The notes beneath the pieces were generated by a model that saw only the letters and a program-made list of their open reading frames with translations, did no database searches and was not told where the DNA came from. DNA of 64,000 nt. Source: Rhodohalobacter barkolensis (lineage in GTDB: Bacteria > Bacteroidota > Rhodothermia > Balneolales > Balneolaceae). The stretch spans positions 248,001 to 312,000 of the forward strand of contig NZ_PISP01000006.1 in assembly GCF_002834295.1 (NCBI RefSeq), given 5' to 3'. A program made the position numbers and the translations under genes. How positions within the stretch are numbered: the stretch's first letter is position 1; every line of letters begins with the position of its first letter. Positions 35,452 to 43,916 of the stretch are shown in pieces.

Positions 35452-35820
35452 ATGCAAATTCAACCCATACATACCGAAAACGATTATCAAAAAGCATTAG
35501 ATCGTATCGAAGAAATCTTTGATGCCAAGCCCGGAAGTATCGAAGGCGACGAATTGGAAATACTGGGAATTTTAGTGGATGAATACGAAAAAAAGCACTT
35601 TCCTATAGAAGCACCAAAACCGGTTGAAGCGATTAAGTTTAGAATGGACCAACTTGGAATGGAGCAAAAAGATTTGGCAAAAATTTTAGGTTCGAAATCC
35701 CGAGCGAGCGAAATTCTATCTGGTAAGAGATCACTATCGCTACGTCAAATTAAAATCTTGTACAGAAAACTTGGTATACCGGCTGAAATTTTAATTCAGG
35801 AAGCAGAACCGGTTTCATAA
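35452..35820 (+). CDS. HigA-like antitoxin, second family
   Basis: A 122-residue antitoxin with an N-terminal dimerisation/toxin-binding part (IHTENDYQKALDRIEEIFDA) and a C-terminal XRE helix-turn-helix (MEQKDLAKILGSKSRASEILSGKRSL), the COG5499 arrangement that accompanies HigB_toxin genes. It would bind the toxin and its own promoter. Its TAA (35818-35820) lies within the R''-like TCATAAC of the following truncated attC, showing it once was a cassette end. Confidence 0.88.
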   Translation: MQIQPIHTENDYQKALDRIEEIFDAKPGSIEGDELEILGILVDEYEKKHFPIEAPKPVEAIKFRMDQLGMEQKDLAKILGSKSRASEILSGKRSLSLRQIKILYRKLGIPAEILIQEAEPVS

Positions 35821-35880
35821 CAAAGTGCTTCCTACTGACAGTTTCGCGTTGATTGCTTGGCTTTTGAGTTGACTGCCCCA
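35815..35880 (+). other. Truncated attC remnant at the array end
   Basis: TCATAAC (35815-35821) and the downstream TTTTGAGTTGACTGCCCCAC match the left part and interior of attC 1 (24044-24134), then homology stops at about 35880 with no L' complement or GTTRRRY. The last site therefore lacks its right half, so the array probably cannot exchange cassettes at this end. Confidence 0.55.
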
Positions 35881-35899
35881 CCGTACAAATGCAGGGTCT

Positions 35900-36049
35900 T
35901 TATTTGACTAAAGTGCCTCCAGTTAATTCGTGAATCTCTTCGTATAATTTCTCAAGTTCTTTGTCCCAGGGCTTTAAAACTCTAATTGAATGATTCCTGT
36001 GGACCGATTTAGTATTACAGAATTCAAAGTAACCCTTACACCAAAACAT
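35900..36049 (-). CDS. Small hypothetical ORF beyond the integron end
   Basis: A leftward 49-residue frame from ATG 36049 to TAA 35900 (MFWCKGYFEF then KPWDKELEKLYEEIHEL). The amphipathic C-terminal half looks protein-like, but there is no recognised domain and its start overlaps the leader of the DUF302 gene. It could be a relic of a gene cut by the array. Support is weak. Confidence 0.25.
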   Translation of the reverse strand: MFWCKGYFEFCNTKSVHRNHSIRVLKPWDKELEKLYEEIHELTGGTLVK

Positions 36050-36062
36050 GAAGGAGATTCAT

Positions 36063-36515
36063 ATGAAAAGGTTCATACCCACATTACTGGCGCTACTGAT
36101 TGTAACCCTTAGTGCCTGCACAGACGACGGTATGGTTGATGTTAAAAGTTCTTTCGGGGTGGAGGAAACAGGCGACAGATTAGAAGAAGTACTTAAAGAC
36201 AAAGGAATGACCATATTTGACAGAGTTATGCATTCTGAGGCAGCAAAAGATGTAGGGGTAGAGTTGCGTGAAACGGAATTGATTATTTTTGGAAATCCCA
36301 AAGCAGGAAGCCCGCTTATGAAGTGTCAGCAAAGTGTTGCCCTTGATCTTCCCCAAAAAGCTTTGGTTTGGGAAGACAGTGAAGGGATCACATGGATATC
36401 CTATAACCATCCAAGGTATTTAGAAAAAAGACACAGTATATCCAATTGCGACGATGTACTTTCAAACATTGAGGAGGCCCTGGCCGCTATAGTAAATGAA
36501 GCAGCATCTGATTAA
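36063..36515 (+). CDS. DUF302 domain lipoprotein
   Basis: About 150 residues from ATG 36063, which has an AAGGAG Shine-Dalgarno at 36052-36057 and a lipoprotein signal (LLIVTLSACTDD). The body has the DUF302 pattern (VEETGDRLEEVLKDKGMTIFDRVMHSEAA, TELIIFGNPKAGSPLMKC, LPQKALVWEDSEG). The fold is a small alpha/beta domain of unknown role, often found with metal or envelope-stress genes. An upstream ATG (36048) precedes the ribosome site and is not used. Confidence 0.85.
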   Translation: MKRFIPTLLALLIVTLSACTDDGMVDVKSSFGVEETGDRLEEVLKDKGMTIFDRVMHSEAAKDVGVELRETELIIFGNPKAGSPLMKCQQSVALDLPQKALVWEDSEGITWISYNHPRYLEKRHSISNCDDVLSNIEEALAAIVNEAASD

Positions 36516-36731
36516 AAGTTAAAGTAGTGATAAATTTGCCGGTACAAATTTTCGTGTAATTTTCAGGTTCCTGTATGGGTTATACATAAACCGCAGACAT
36601 CCGACACCGCAATATGTAACTATCCCAGAGCAGATCTTTCGGTAAATCCAAAAACCGTTCATCGCCCGGGCCTTATGTGAGACGTGCATCCTGAAGTTTA
36701 GGTCTTTGGTCAAATTTATATTTTAACTGTT

Positions 36732-37501
36732 ATGATAAAAGCTCTGTTACTGACTCCATTTTTCTTACTCGTCTCAGCGGCTGCTGCATTAGCCTGCAGC
36801 TGTATGCCTCCACCGGATATCAATGAGCAGTTTATCCGCTCCGGTTTTACTGGTACTGTAAAAATCATCGAGACAGAAAACATCAACAATCATCAGTATA
36901 GTGTTCAAATTGAGCCCGTTTTATCTTTTAAAGGTGAGGCACCCTCGAAGTTGTTGCGGCCGGCAGAGCGGAGGGACCCGTTCACGGATCGATGTGCGAA
37001 ATAAGCCTGAAGCCCGGCCAAGAGTGGCTGTTGTCTTTAACTGAAACAGAAGAGGGTGATTTTTTTATCAACACTTGCAGCTATGCCTCTCTCATTAAAA
37101 CATCGGATGGAAATCTTGTAAGGGAGGAGATTAATAACCGCAGGGTCAGTCACCTGCAACAGTTGAAGAGACTGATTCCAAACCTGAAGAGACCATTTGT
37201 TATCGAAGAGAAAACCGGCAACCTCAATGAATTCTTATCCACTCAAAGCTTTACAAAAACGGAAGAAACCACTGCACACTACCTTATTCATTTCAACTCC
37301 AATTTGAAAATTCAAGAGATAGTTACACAATCGGGATTGGGTGAAAACTTTGATCAGAAACTGATTGATTATGTAAATTATGAGACTGAATGGGAAATAC
37401 ATACAAGGTTCAATCATGAGCCCGGAGAAACCGATCTCATCCGGTATCTGCTGAGCATCCATGTGGAAAACAATTCACCCCGAATTCTTAAACAGTTTTA
37501 G
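36732..37501 (+). pseudogene. NTR/TIMP-like secreted protein, frameshifted
   Basis: Two frames overlap at 36992-37004. The first (36732-37004) has a signal peptide ending ALA followed by CSCMPPPDINEQFIRSGFTGTV, the start of an NTR/TIMP-like fold; it ends at RDPFTDRCAK. The second, 169 residues, continues CEISLKPGQEWLLSL, where a CG/CxI-x-L-K-x-G-Q step is expected in that fold. The single-base slip near 36995 would rejoin them into one protein of about 255 residues. It is either a real mutation or a sequencing error; a programmed slip has no evident signal. Confidence 0.6.
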
Positions 37502-37663
37502 CTGCAGCTAACCAACGTGTCGTGAGTTAATTTGCCATTTCATTTCTTAAATCTTTTTTTTGGCACAATAGAGCCATTTTTTACCGGGGATTATTTATAA
37601 TAAAAAGTTTTATTAGATTTTCTTAACTTTATTGCTCGTCTACCGAACCAAAAGTCCAAAGCC

Positions 37664-39079
37664 ATGAGAGATTTAAACAGTTGGTATTGGGTTTGGAATC
37701 TTGAAAATCAAGAGATTACATGTAGTTCGCGTTTACTGGAACGGATTGGGGTTAACCCTTCCCGCGAATTGCCACCCCATGAGTTTTGGGAATTTTTGAT
37801 TGATCCTGATAACCAGCCCTCATTTTTTTCAAAAATAGAAGAGCTTTTAGAAAATCCTGATTGTACTGCATTCCTTCAATATTGTGCATTCAAAAACGGG
37901 GAAAGCCCATCTCATCCAATAAAAGTTTCCGGGGAGTTATTGAACGGCCAAATCATATCCGGTCAGATAGAGTTTGAATCCGATGACCTTTCTGAAAGTG
38001 ATAGCTACCTGTTGAAGCTGCTGATGGATCACTTGCCTCACAGTATCTTTTTTAAAGATCGGGAGAGTCGTTTTATACGGATCAACCAAACGTGTGCTGA
38101 GAAATTTGGCCTGGAAAATCCCGGGGAAGCAGTAGGTAAAACTGATTTCGATTTCTTTCAAGATGAACATGCACAACAAGCCCTGGAAGATGAAAAATAT
38201 GTTCTCCGTTCAGGAAAACCGATTATTGACAAATCTGAAAGGGAAGTCTTTTCGGATGGTCAGCAGAGCGTTAAATGGGCATCTACTTCAAAAATTCCAA
38301 TGTACGGTGTAAACGGTGAGATTATTGGGACGTTTGGAATCACAAAAGACATCACAAAAAGTAAACGGCAGCAAGATGAACTGAATGAAACGATCGATAT
38401 TATCAGTGATCAGAATAACCGGTTCCAAAATTTTGCGCACATCGTTTCTCATAACCTAAGGAATCACGCCGGGAATATTACCATGATTCTGTCTCTTGTA
38501 GAAGTAGCCGAATCTGACCAGGAGCTGGACGAACTGCTTGCTCATTTAACTACCGCCTCGGATCGTCTTAACGAAACGATTGAAGATTTAAACGAGATAG
38601 TAGATAGTCAGTCCAAATCTGATTACGATTTAAAGCCGGTAAATCTATTTACAGTATATCAAAAAGTGAAAGATATTTTGTCTACGGAGATCATGATTCA
38701 CAATGTGGATTTTGAGTCGTTGATTCCGGAAGAATTTGAAGTACACTACAATCAAGCCTACATGGAGAGTATTTTATTAAACCTGATGTCAAACGCCATC
38801 AAATACAGACATCCAAAGCGTAATCCCGTAATCGGGGTTAAAGTCTATCAAAGTGAGAGTGGTCCGGTTCTTAAAGTAACAGACAACGGTGTTGGTATTG
38901 ATTTGGATAAGTATGGCGAGAAACTGTTTGGGATGTACAACACTTTTCACAGTAATAAAAATTCTAAGGGAATTGGCCTCTACATCACCAAGAATCAGGT
39001 AGAGAGCCTTGGGGGCTGTATTGAGGTAGACAGTAAACCGGATAAAGGAACGACATTTACCGTTTATTTTGGATCCTGA
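37664..39079 (+). CDS. PAS domain sensor histidine kinase
   Basis: A 471-residue soluble kinase. Two PAS-like regions (about 1-105 and 118-230, the second with KDRESRFIRINQTCAEKFGL and GVNGEIIGTFGITKDIT) precede a dimerisation helix with phosphoacceptor His in FAHIVSHNLRNHAG (about residue 265). The HATPase has N-box LMSNAIKYRHP, DNGVGIDLDKYGE and GKGIGLYITKNQ-like KGIGLYITKNQVE. No membrane segments, so it senses an internal cue or acts through a partner. No response regulator is adjacent: an orphan kinase. Confidence 0.87.
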   Translation: MRDLNSWYWVWNLENQEITCSSRLLERIGVNPSRELPPHEFWEFLIDPDNQPSFFSKIEELLENPDCTAFLQYCAFKNGESPSHPIKVSGELLNGQIISGQIEFESDDLSESDSYLLKLLMDHLPHSIFFKDRESRFIRINQTCAEKFGLENPGEAVGKTDFDFFQDEHAQQALEDEKYVLRSGKPIIDKSEREVFSDGQQSVKWASTSKIPMYGVNGEIIGTFGITKDITKSKRQQDELNETIDIISDQNNRFQNFAHIVSHNLRNHAGNITMILSLVEVAESDQELDELLAHLTTASDRLNETIEDLNEIVDSQSKSDYDLKPVNLFTVYQKVKDILSTEIMIHNVDFESLIPEEFEVHYNQAYMESILLNLMSNAIKYRHPKRNPVIGVKVYQSESGPVLKVTDNGVGIDLDKYGEKLFGMYNTFHSNKNSKGIGLYITKNQVESLGGCIEVDSKPDKGTTFTVYFGS

Positions 39080-39153
39080 CTCCCATTTTATCTGAATTTC
39101 TGCGTTATTACCTCTTGATTACTCATTCATTTAATCAATCAGGTTCATTCTAA

Positions 39154-40104
39154 ATGGAAACCCATCCGGCAGAAACCAGAGTCCCTTTTTATAAACGGTG
39201 GTCATTTTATCTGATCTCCGCACTTGGGTTGATTGCACTTCTCCTGTTTCTATTTTTGGCTTCCGTAATTGCTCTTCGATGGGTCAATCCGTCTGCCACA
39301 AGCTTTACGCTGCAACAGGATTGGACGGAATTACAAACTGAGCGATACAGTTTAAAAGAGTTCTGGGTGCCGGCCGAAGAAATTCCTGAGCATATGAAAT
39401 GGGCCGTGATTGCATCCGAAGATCAGTTGTTTTGGGACCACAGCGGATTTGATATGGAGTCTATTCGTGAGGCCTGGGAGGAGAGGCAAAGCGGAGAGCG
39501 AACGCGTGGGGCCAGCACCATAACCCAGCAGGTTGCCAAGAATCTCTACCTCTCACCGTCTCAGTCATTTTTAAGAAAAGGTATTGAGGCTGGCATAACC
39601 CTGTCAATTGAACTTTTTTGGAGCAAAGAGCGAATTATAGAAGTCTACCTGAACATTGCCGAATTTGGTCCCGGAATATTTGGTATCGGCAAAGCTGCCG
39701 ATGAGTTCTGGGGAATAAACGGATCAGAAATTACTCCCGAAATGGCTTCTCGTCTTGCAGCTGTACTTCCGAGCCCGAAACGGATGAGGGTAGAACCTCC
39801 ATCACCTTTTGCAGAAGAAAGAAGCGTATGGATTCTCCGACAAATGACGCAACTAAGCGGCATTGCATACTATCAAACGGACGATCCGGATGAGATTCCT
39901 GATGAATTTGATGATATCGATCCACTTCTGTTGGAAACTGAATTTGAAATGGATCAATACCTCACTTCAGAAGAGCGGGATACGACCTCATCGGATAGCA
40001 GTGATGATCAGGAGCTCAATGAGATGGATTTACCCGATTCACTGCTTCAGATATCCGAACCGGACACAACCGCAACTATTCCCGATTCGATCAAATCTTT
40101 TTAA
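39154..40104 (+). CDS. mtgA: Monofunctional peptidoglycan transglycosylase
   Basis: A 316-residue protein with one N-terminal TM (about 18-40) and a GT51 glycosyltransferase domain: ASEDQLFWDHSGFDMESIREAW holds the catalytic Glu, then RGASTITQQVAKNLYLSPSQSFLRK and ERIIEVYLNIAEFG. It polymerises lipid II into glycan strands and lacks a transpeptidase domain. The C-terminal 90 residues are an acidic, Asp/Ser/Pro-rich tail absent from E. coli MtgA and probably disordered. It is not co-operonic with obvious cell-wall genes. Confidence 0.88.
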   Translation: METHPAETRVPFYKRWSFYLISALGLIALLLFLFLASVIALRWVNPSATSFTLQQDWTELQTERYSLKEFWVPAEEIPEHMKWAVIASEDQLFWDHSGFDMESIREAWEERQSGERTRGASTITQQVAKNLYLSPSQSFLRKGIEAGITLSIELFWSKERIIEVYLNIAEFGPGIFGIGKAADEFWGINGSEITPEMASRLAAVLPSPKRMRVEPPSPFAEERSVWILRQMTQLSGIAYYQTDDPDEIPDEFDDIDPLLLETEFEMDQYLTSEERDTTSSDSSDDQELNEMDLPDSLLQISEPDTTATIPDSIKSF

Positions 40105-40176
40105 AATCCAAAACCGGATTCGCATCGCAATCGATACTATTGATCTCTCAGCCTTCCCAAAATAAACAGCTCAACC

Positions 40177-41334
40177 TTAGTTCTCCAGCAAGCGCCGGTT
40201 TCTGGATATTACGGTCTTGGACCGGTTTTTGAGTAATTCCGTAGCATCCATCAACATCTGCTCGTTACTTGGAAACGAAACAGCACGACCGCCGATAATT
40301 TCTGCCGTCTCTTCAGAAAGGGCATCACTGTTTCCTTTCGCCTCTCCATAACGATGTTCAAAAACCGCTTCAACAGAGGCTGTTTCCGTTCGAAGCAGCT
40401 GGTCGGTTTTCAGATCATAAAAATCCAGAGAGCCTGCAACGAATGCCGTTTTGGACTGTTCAGATTCCGTAATTTCGGCCGTAACTGTAACCATGTTGGG
40501 TACTCGAATATCCGTACCGGTTGAATCTTTTTTCACATTCCCGTCATCATCATACTCGTACCGCATACCATCCTGTATCTCTTTCGACTCTGAATAGACT
40601 TTTCGCTCCACCGTTTCGGGTGAAAAAGAGATCTCTGTAATATTCAAAATCAGAAAATAGTCGTACTCCGTATTTTCATTTTCGTACGTATCGAAGTTTA
40701 ACCAATGGGTATTAAGATCTTTCAGTGTGGTTTTTTTCATCTCCACATCGAAAAAATCGGGCAGTACCATACCGGAGTTATTCTCTATAAAGTAGAGCGC
40801 GTGGTTCATTCCTAATTGATGGCTCTCAGCCAGTTTTTGGTCTACATCTTCAAAACCGGGATAGATCTCTGCAGCCGTATCAAATTCATAATAAGCCTGA
40901 CGGGCACTCATTTTATCGCCGCGCTCCAGAAAATCGAGGCCTCTGTTGTAAGAAACCTCCGCAGCGGCCATTTTTGATTCCACAATCTGGTTATCATAAT
41001 TGTAGAACGTAAACTCATTCCGGATTTGAGAAGGAAGTCTACGGACCTTGTTTTGTCTCCAGTTAAGCTGCTCATAGAGCTCATAAATTTCGACCCAGCT
41101 CTCTTCGCGCCCCTCAAGTTCCAAAAACTCAATTCGTTCCTTATCGAACATATTGGCCAGTTCGAACGCCTCCTTTAACACACCCAGTTCTTTAGAGTTA
41201 TTGGGTTTTTTCATCAGCTTCTCAGTGGCCCGGTCAATGGCCTGGTCATACTGACCGCGTTCGAGCATTTTTTGCGAAGACGTGCACGAGATCAATAAAA
41301 ATGAGAACAGCAGGAGATAGCTTAATTTTTTCAT
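40177..41334 (-). CDS. Lipoprotein with TPR-like repeats
   Basis: About 385 residues from ATG 41334, preceded by AAGGTGG; a GTG nine bases upstream is less likely. The lipobox is FLLISCTSS. Residues 30-170 contain helical pair repeats (ERGQYDQAIDRATEKLMKKP, LDFLERGDKMSARQAYYEFDTAAEIYPG), and the later part is beta-rich (ILNITEISFSPETVERKVYSE, TVTAEITESEQSKTAFVAGSL). No family symbol can be given; an outer-membrane assembly or surface scaffold role would be a guess. It converges with the transglycosylase gene. Confidence 0.6.
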   Translation of the reverse strand: MKKLSYLLLFSFLLISCTSSQKMLERGQYDQAIDRATEKLMKKPNNSKELGVLKEAFELANMFDKERIEFLELEGREESWVEIYELYEQLNWRQNKVRRLPSQIRNEFTFYNYDNQIVESKMAAAEVSYNRGLDFLERGDKMSARQAYYEFDTAAEIYPGFEDVDQKLAESHQLGMNHALYFIENNSGMVLPDFFDVEMKKTTLKDLNTHWLNFDTYENENTEYDYFLILNITEISFSPETVERKVYSESKEIQDGMRYEYDDDGNVKKDSTGTDIRVPNMVTVTAEITESEQSKTAFVAGSLDFYDLKTDQLLRTETASVEAVFEHRYGEAKGNSDALSEETAEIIGGRAVSFPSNEQMLMDATELLKNRSKTVISRNRRLLEN

Positions 41335-41495
41335 GAACACCACCTTATGTTTTAATTGAGCACAGATTACTAAAAAACAGTTGTAAAAGCCAACATTTTG
41401 AAAACTGAAACGTCAATTATGTTCCTCTGTTAAAACTGTTTAATCTCGCTTTTTTTCCGCGCCAATCATCTTGTATATTTGTTTAAAACAAACTC

Positions 41496-43757
41496 ATGAT
41501 GCAAGATAAGGTTCAGCTTTCAGTTATACTTACCACACATGCCCGGAAGGCACATTTTAAAGACCTTCTTACCAAAACCACGGAATTTGGCATACCCGGA
41601 ATTGAGATCATTATCATTAATGATGCGGCTGATATTGAAACCTCTCAGTTTATTCATCAAACCCTGAACACGGCAAACAGTGATAGGGTCTATCTTTTTG
41701 AGCATGAATCGCCGGCAGGCCGCGGCAATTCTCTAAATGAGGCAATTTTACAATCAACTGCTCCATTGATGTGGGCACCTCTGCAGGCCGAACGTCTGAA
41801 TGAATCTCTGCTCACTGAAGCCATCCGTCGATATAAATCTGATCCGGCCGGTATCTGGGTTTTAGATTACACATTTCCGAACTCTTTGAAAGGTTGGATT
41901 AGTGGCGCCACCGAGGGTGATTTGCCATCAGACGGCTGTCTGATCTGGAATCGAAGTGTATTGCAGGGTTCTGAACTTTTTTTTAATCCGCATCTTCAAA
42001 ACTTGCACGGTGCAGAACTTGCAATGAGACTGCATCAGCACAATGCCTGGCATCAGACCGATCCATTTTTTGTGGTATCAGAGAGCCAGTCCGTTCATGC
42101 TTCTGCTTCAGATATTCGCGAATTTCTTTTTTCAGCCATGCGAATTTCAGACAGTGACGAGGAGCAGAACCAATTAATTGAACTGCTAAAAAACGTCAAA
42201 TCGGACGAGAGCATGGCACAGTCTGAAGATGACCTGTTGGTGAAGGCACGTCAACTGCTAATGCAGGGTGATGCTAATAAATCGCTCGATATCGTCAACA
42301 AGTTGTTGAAAAAAGAGCCGGATCACTACGAGGCTTTTCGGATCAAAATTCAATCTCTTGAAAAACTTCGGCGACATGTTGAAGCTGCTGAGTTGAAGCA
42401 TTCCCTGCATAAACTGGAAAGCAGGCCGCAGTCTCAGGCTGAACTCTTCCGGGAAGAAACTGAAAAGAAAAAGATCGCCGAACCCGAAAAAATATCCCTC
42501 AGCATTATCATCCCTACAACAGGACGAGGCAAGGGTCTGCTGGAAGACACGTTGGTTCACCTGGACCAGATTACAGATTCTGATTCATCTGAACTGATCG
42601 TCATCGATAATGCCAGTATTGACGACACGTTTGAGTATCTGCATCAGCTTAAAGAAGATGATTTTTTAAATATCAACGTGATAACCAACCCGAACAACCG
42701 CGGGTTTGGTTCTTCTGTTAATCAGGGCCTGGAAGCCGCAAAAGGTGAGCACGTTCTGGTTATGCACAACGATGTTCATCCCGGTGAAAACTGCATTCAG
42801 ACCCTGGTAGAAGTTCTTAAAAAGAGTAGTGATGCAGGACTTGTAGCACCGGTTATTCAATCTGATAAGGAATCGCCGGATACTCCGGATGAAGAAATCT
42901 CAGATGCCGATGTGGTAGACAGTTGCTGTTTTATGATCAACAATCAATCCGGTTTTCGGTTTGATGAGGAGTACAGACTTTGCCATTTCGATATGGAGGA
43001 CTTTTGCTTTCAAATTTTAGATTCAGGTCATAAGATTTTAGTAGCCAACCGGGCTGCGGTAACTCATCAAAAAGGGCGCACTCTGGATATGATGGGAATT
43101 TCTCTTGTACCGCACTTAAAATGGAAAAACCGGAAACGATATTTCGAAAAGTGGGATGGAGAACCGTCTTTTTCAATGCCAAATCAGGGATCACATCCCG
43201 ATCGGTTTGAAATGCTGGGAATGCCGGAAGATCCCCTTCAGCCCGAACCGGAGTGGATTCATCTTGTTCAGGATTATCTGACGGATGAAATAAAAACGGA
43301 AATTCTGCGAACGGATTGGAATGATCGGGAACTGATGACTATCGTTTCGGCACTGCTGATTGCAGATGAACGGGAGCTGCTCCGCACACTGGAAGACAGA
43401 CTGGACGACATTCAGCTTCCGCCGGCTCTCCTGATTCTTTTTGTCCACTACTATTTTGGAAAAAATATCTATTCACGCTGTAAACACTACCTGGAAAAGG
43501 CCGGGAATTCTCACCCTGTTTTTGACCTGTTCCGCCTTAAAATTCATGTAGCTGATAAAGAGACCGAGGCAGCAGCCCCTTTACTTACCAAGATGCTGAA
43601 ACTGTACCCCGCCAGCCCGGATCTGTTTTACCTTGCCGGAGAACTCTACAAGCAGACGGGAGAAAATGAAGAGGCAGAGTCTTTCCATAAAATGGCTGCA
43701 CAAATGGATCCTTACCGATTTTCGCCGGAAGAGAATACCATCGAGTTCACGCTGTAG
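41496..43757 (+). CDS. Two-module glycosyltransferase (GT2) with TPR tail
   Basis: A 753-residue protein. An N-terminal GT2-like module (LSVILTTHARKAHFKDLL, IINDAADIETS) lacks some usual motifs; a linker with a TPR pair follows (about 250-310). The second GT2 module (about 325-560) is clearer: LSIIIPTTGRGKGLLEDTL, IVIDNASIDDTFEYL, NRGFGSSVNQGLEAAKGEHVLVMHNDV. The last 190 residues are helical TPR-like repeats. It probably transfers sugars onto a surface glycan or protein, with the repeats binding a partner. No glycan cluster surrounds it, so the acceptor is unknown. Confidence 0.8.
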   Translation: MMQDKVQLSVILTTHARKAHFKDLLTKTTEFGIPGIEIIIINDAADIETSQFIHQTLNTANSDRVYLFEHESPAGRGNSLNEAILQSTAPLMWAPLQAERLNESLLTEAIRRYKSDPAGIWVLDYTFPNSLKGWISGATEGDLPSDGCLIWNRSVLQGSELFFNPHLQNLHGAELAMRLHQHNAWHQTDPFFVVSESQSVHASASDIREFLFSAMRISDSDEEQNQLIELLKNVKSDESMAQSEDDLLVKARQLLMQGDANKSLDIVNKLLKKEPDHYEAFRIKIQSLEKLRRHVEAAELKHSLHKLESRPQSQAELFREETEKKKIAEPEKISLSIIIPTTGRGKGLLEDTLVHLDQITDSDSSELIVIDNASIDDTFEYLHQLKEDDFLNINVITNPNNRGFGSSVNQGLEAAKGEHVLVMHNDVHPGENCIQTLVEVLKKSSDAGLVAPVIQSDKESPDTPDEEISDADVVDSCCFMINNQSGFRFDEEYRLCHFDMEDFCFQILDSGHKILVANRAAVTHQKGRTLDMMGISLVPHLKWKNRKRYFEKWDGEPSFSMPNQGSHPDRFEMLGMPEDPLQPEPEWIHLVQDYLTDEIKTEILRTDWNDRELMTIVSALLIADERELLRTLEDRLDDIQLPPALLILFVHYYFGKNIYSRCKHYLEKAGNSHPVFDLFRLKIHVADKETEAAAPLLTKMLKLYPASPDLFYLAGELYKQTGENEEAESFHKMAAQMDPYRFSPEENTIEFTL

Positions 43758-43770
43758 GCGAGTTTAAAGT

Positions 43771-43816
43771 ACACCCCCTTTGAAGGGGGAAGCGAACGCA
43801 GTGAGCAAGGGGGATG
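43771..43816. repeat. G/C hairpin repeat after the glycosyltransferase gene
   Basis: CCCCCTTTGAAGGGGG at 43774-43789 is a 16-base palindrome followed by GCAAGGGGGATG, related to the hairpins at 19.9-22.5 kb. It lies between convergent genes and may help terminate transcription. Confidence 0.6.
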
Positions 43817-43916
43817 ATTAGCTGAATTTCAGATTAGTTCTCACATTCATTATGTAATTTCAAACTAACTTTATTGAATACCCCTCTAAATATCTCCTTA
43901 CCAAAACTTTAAGTGT

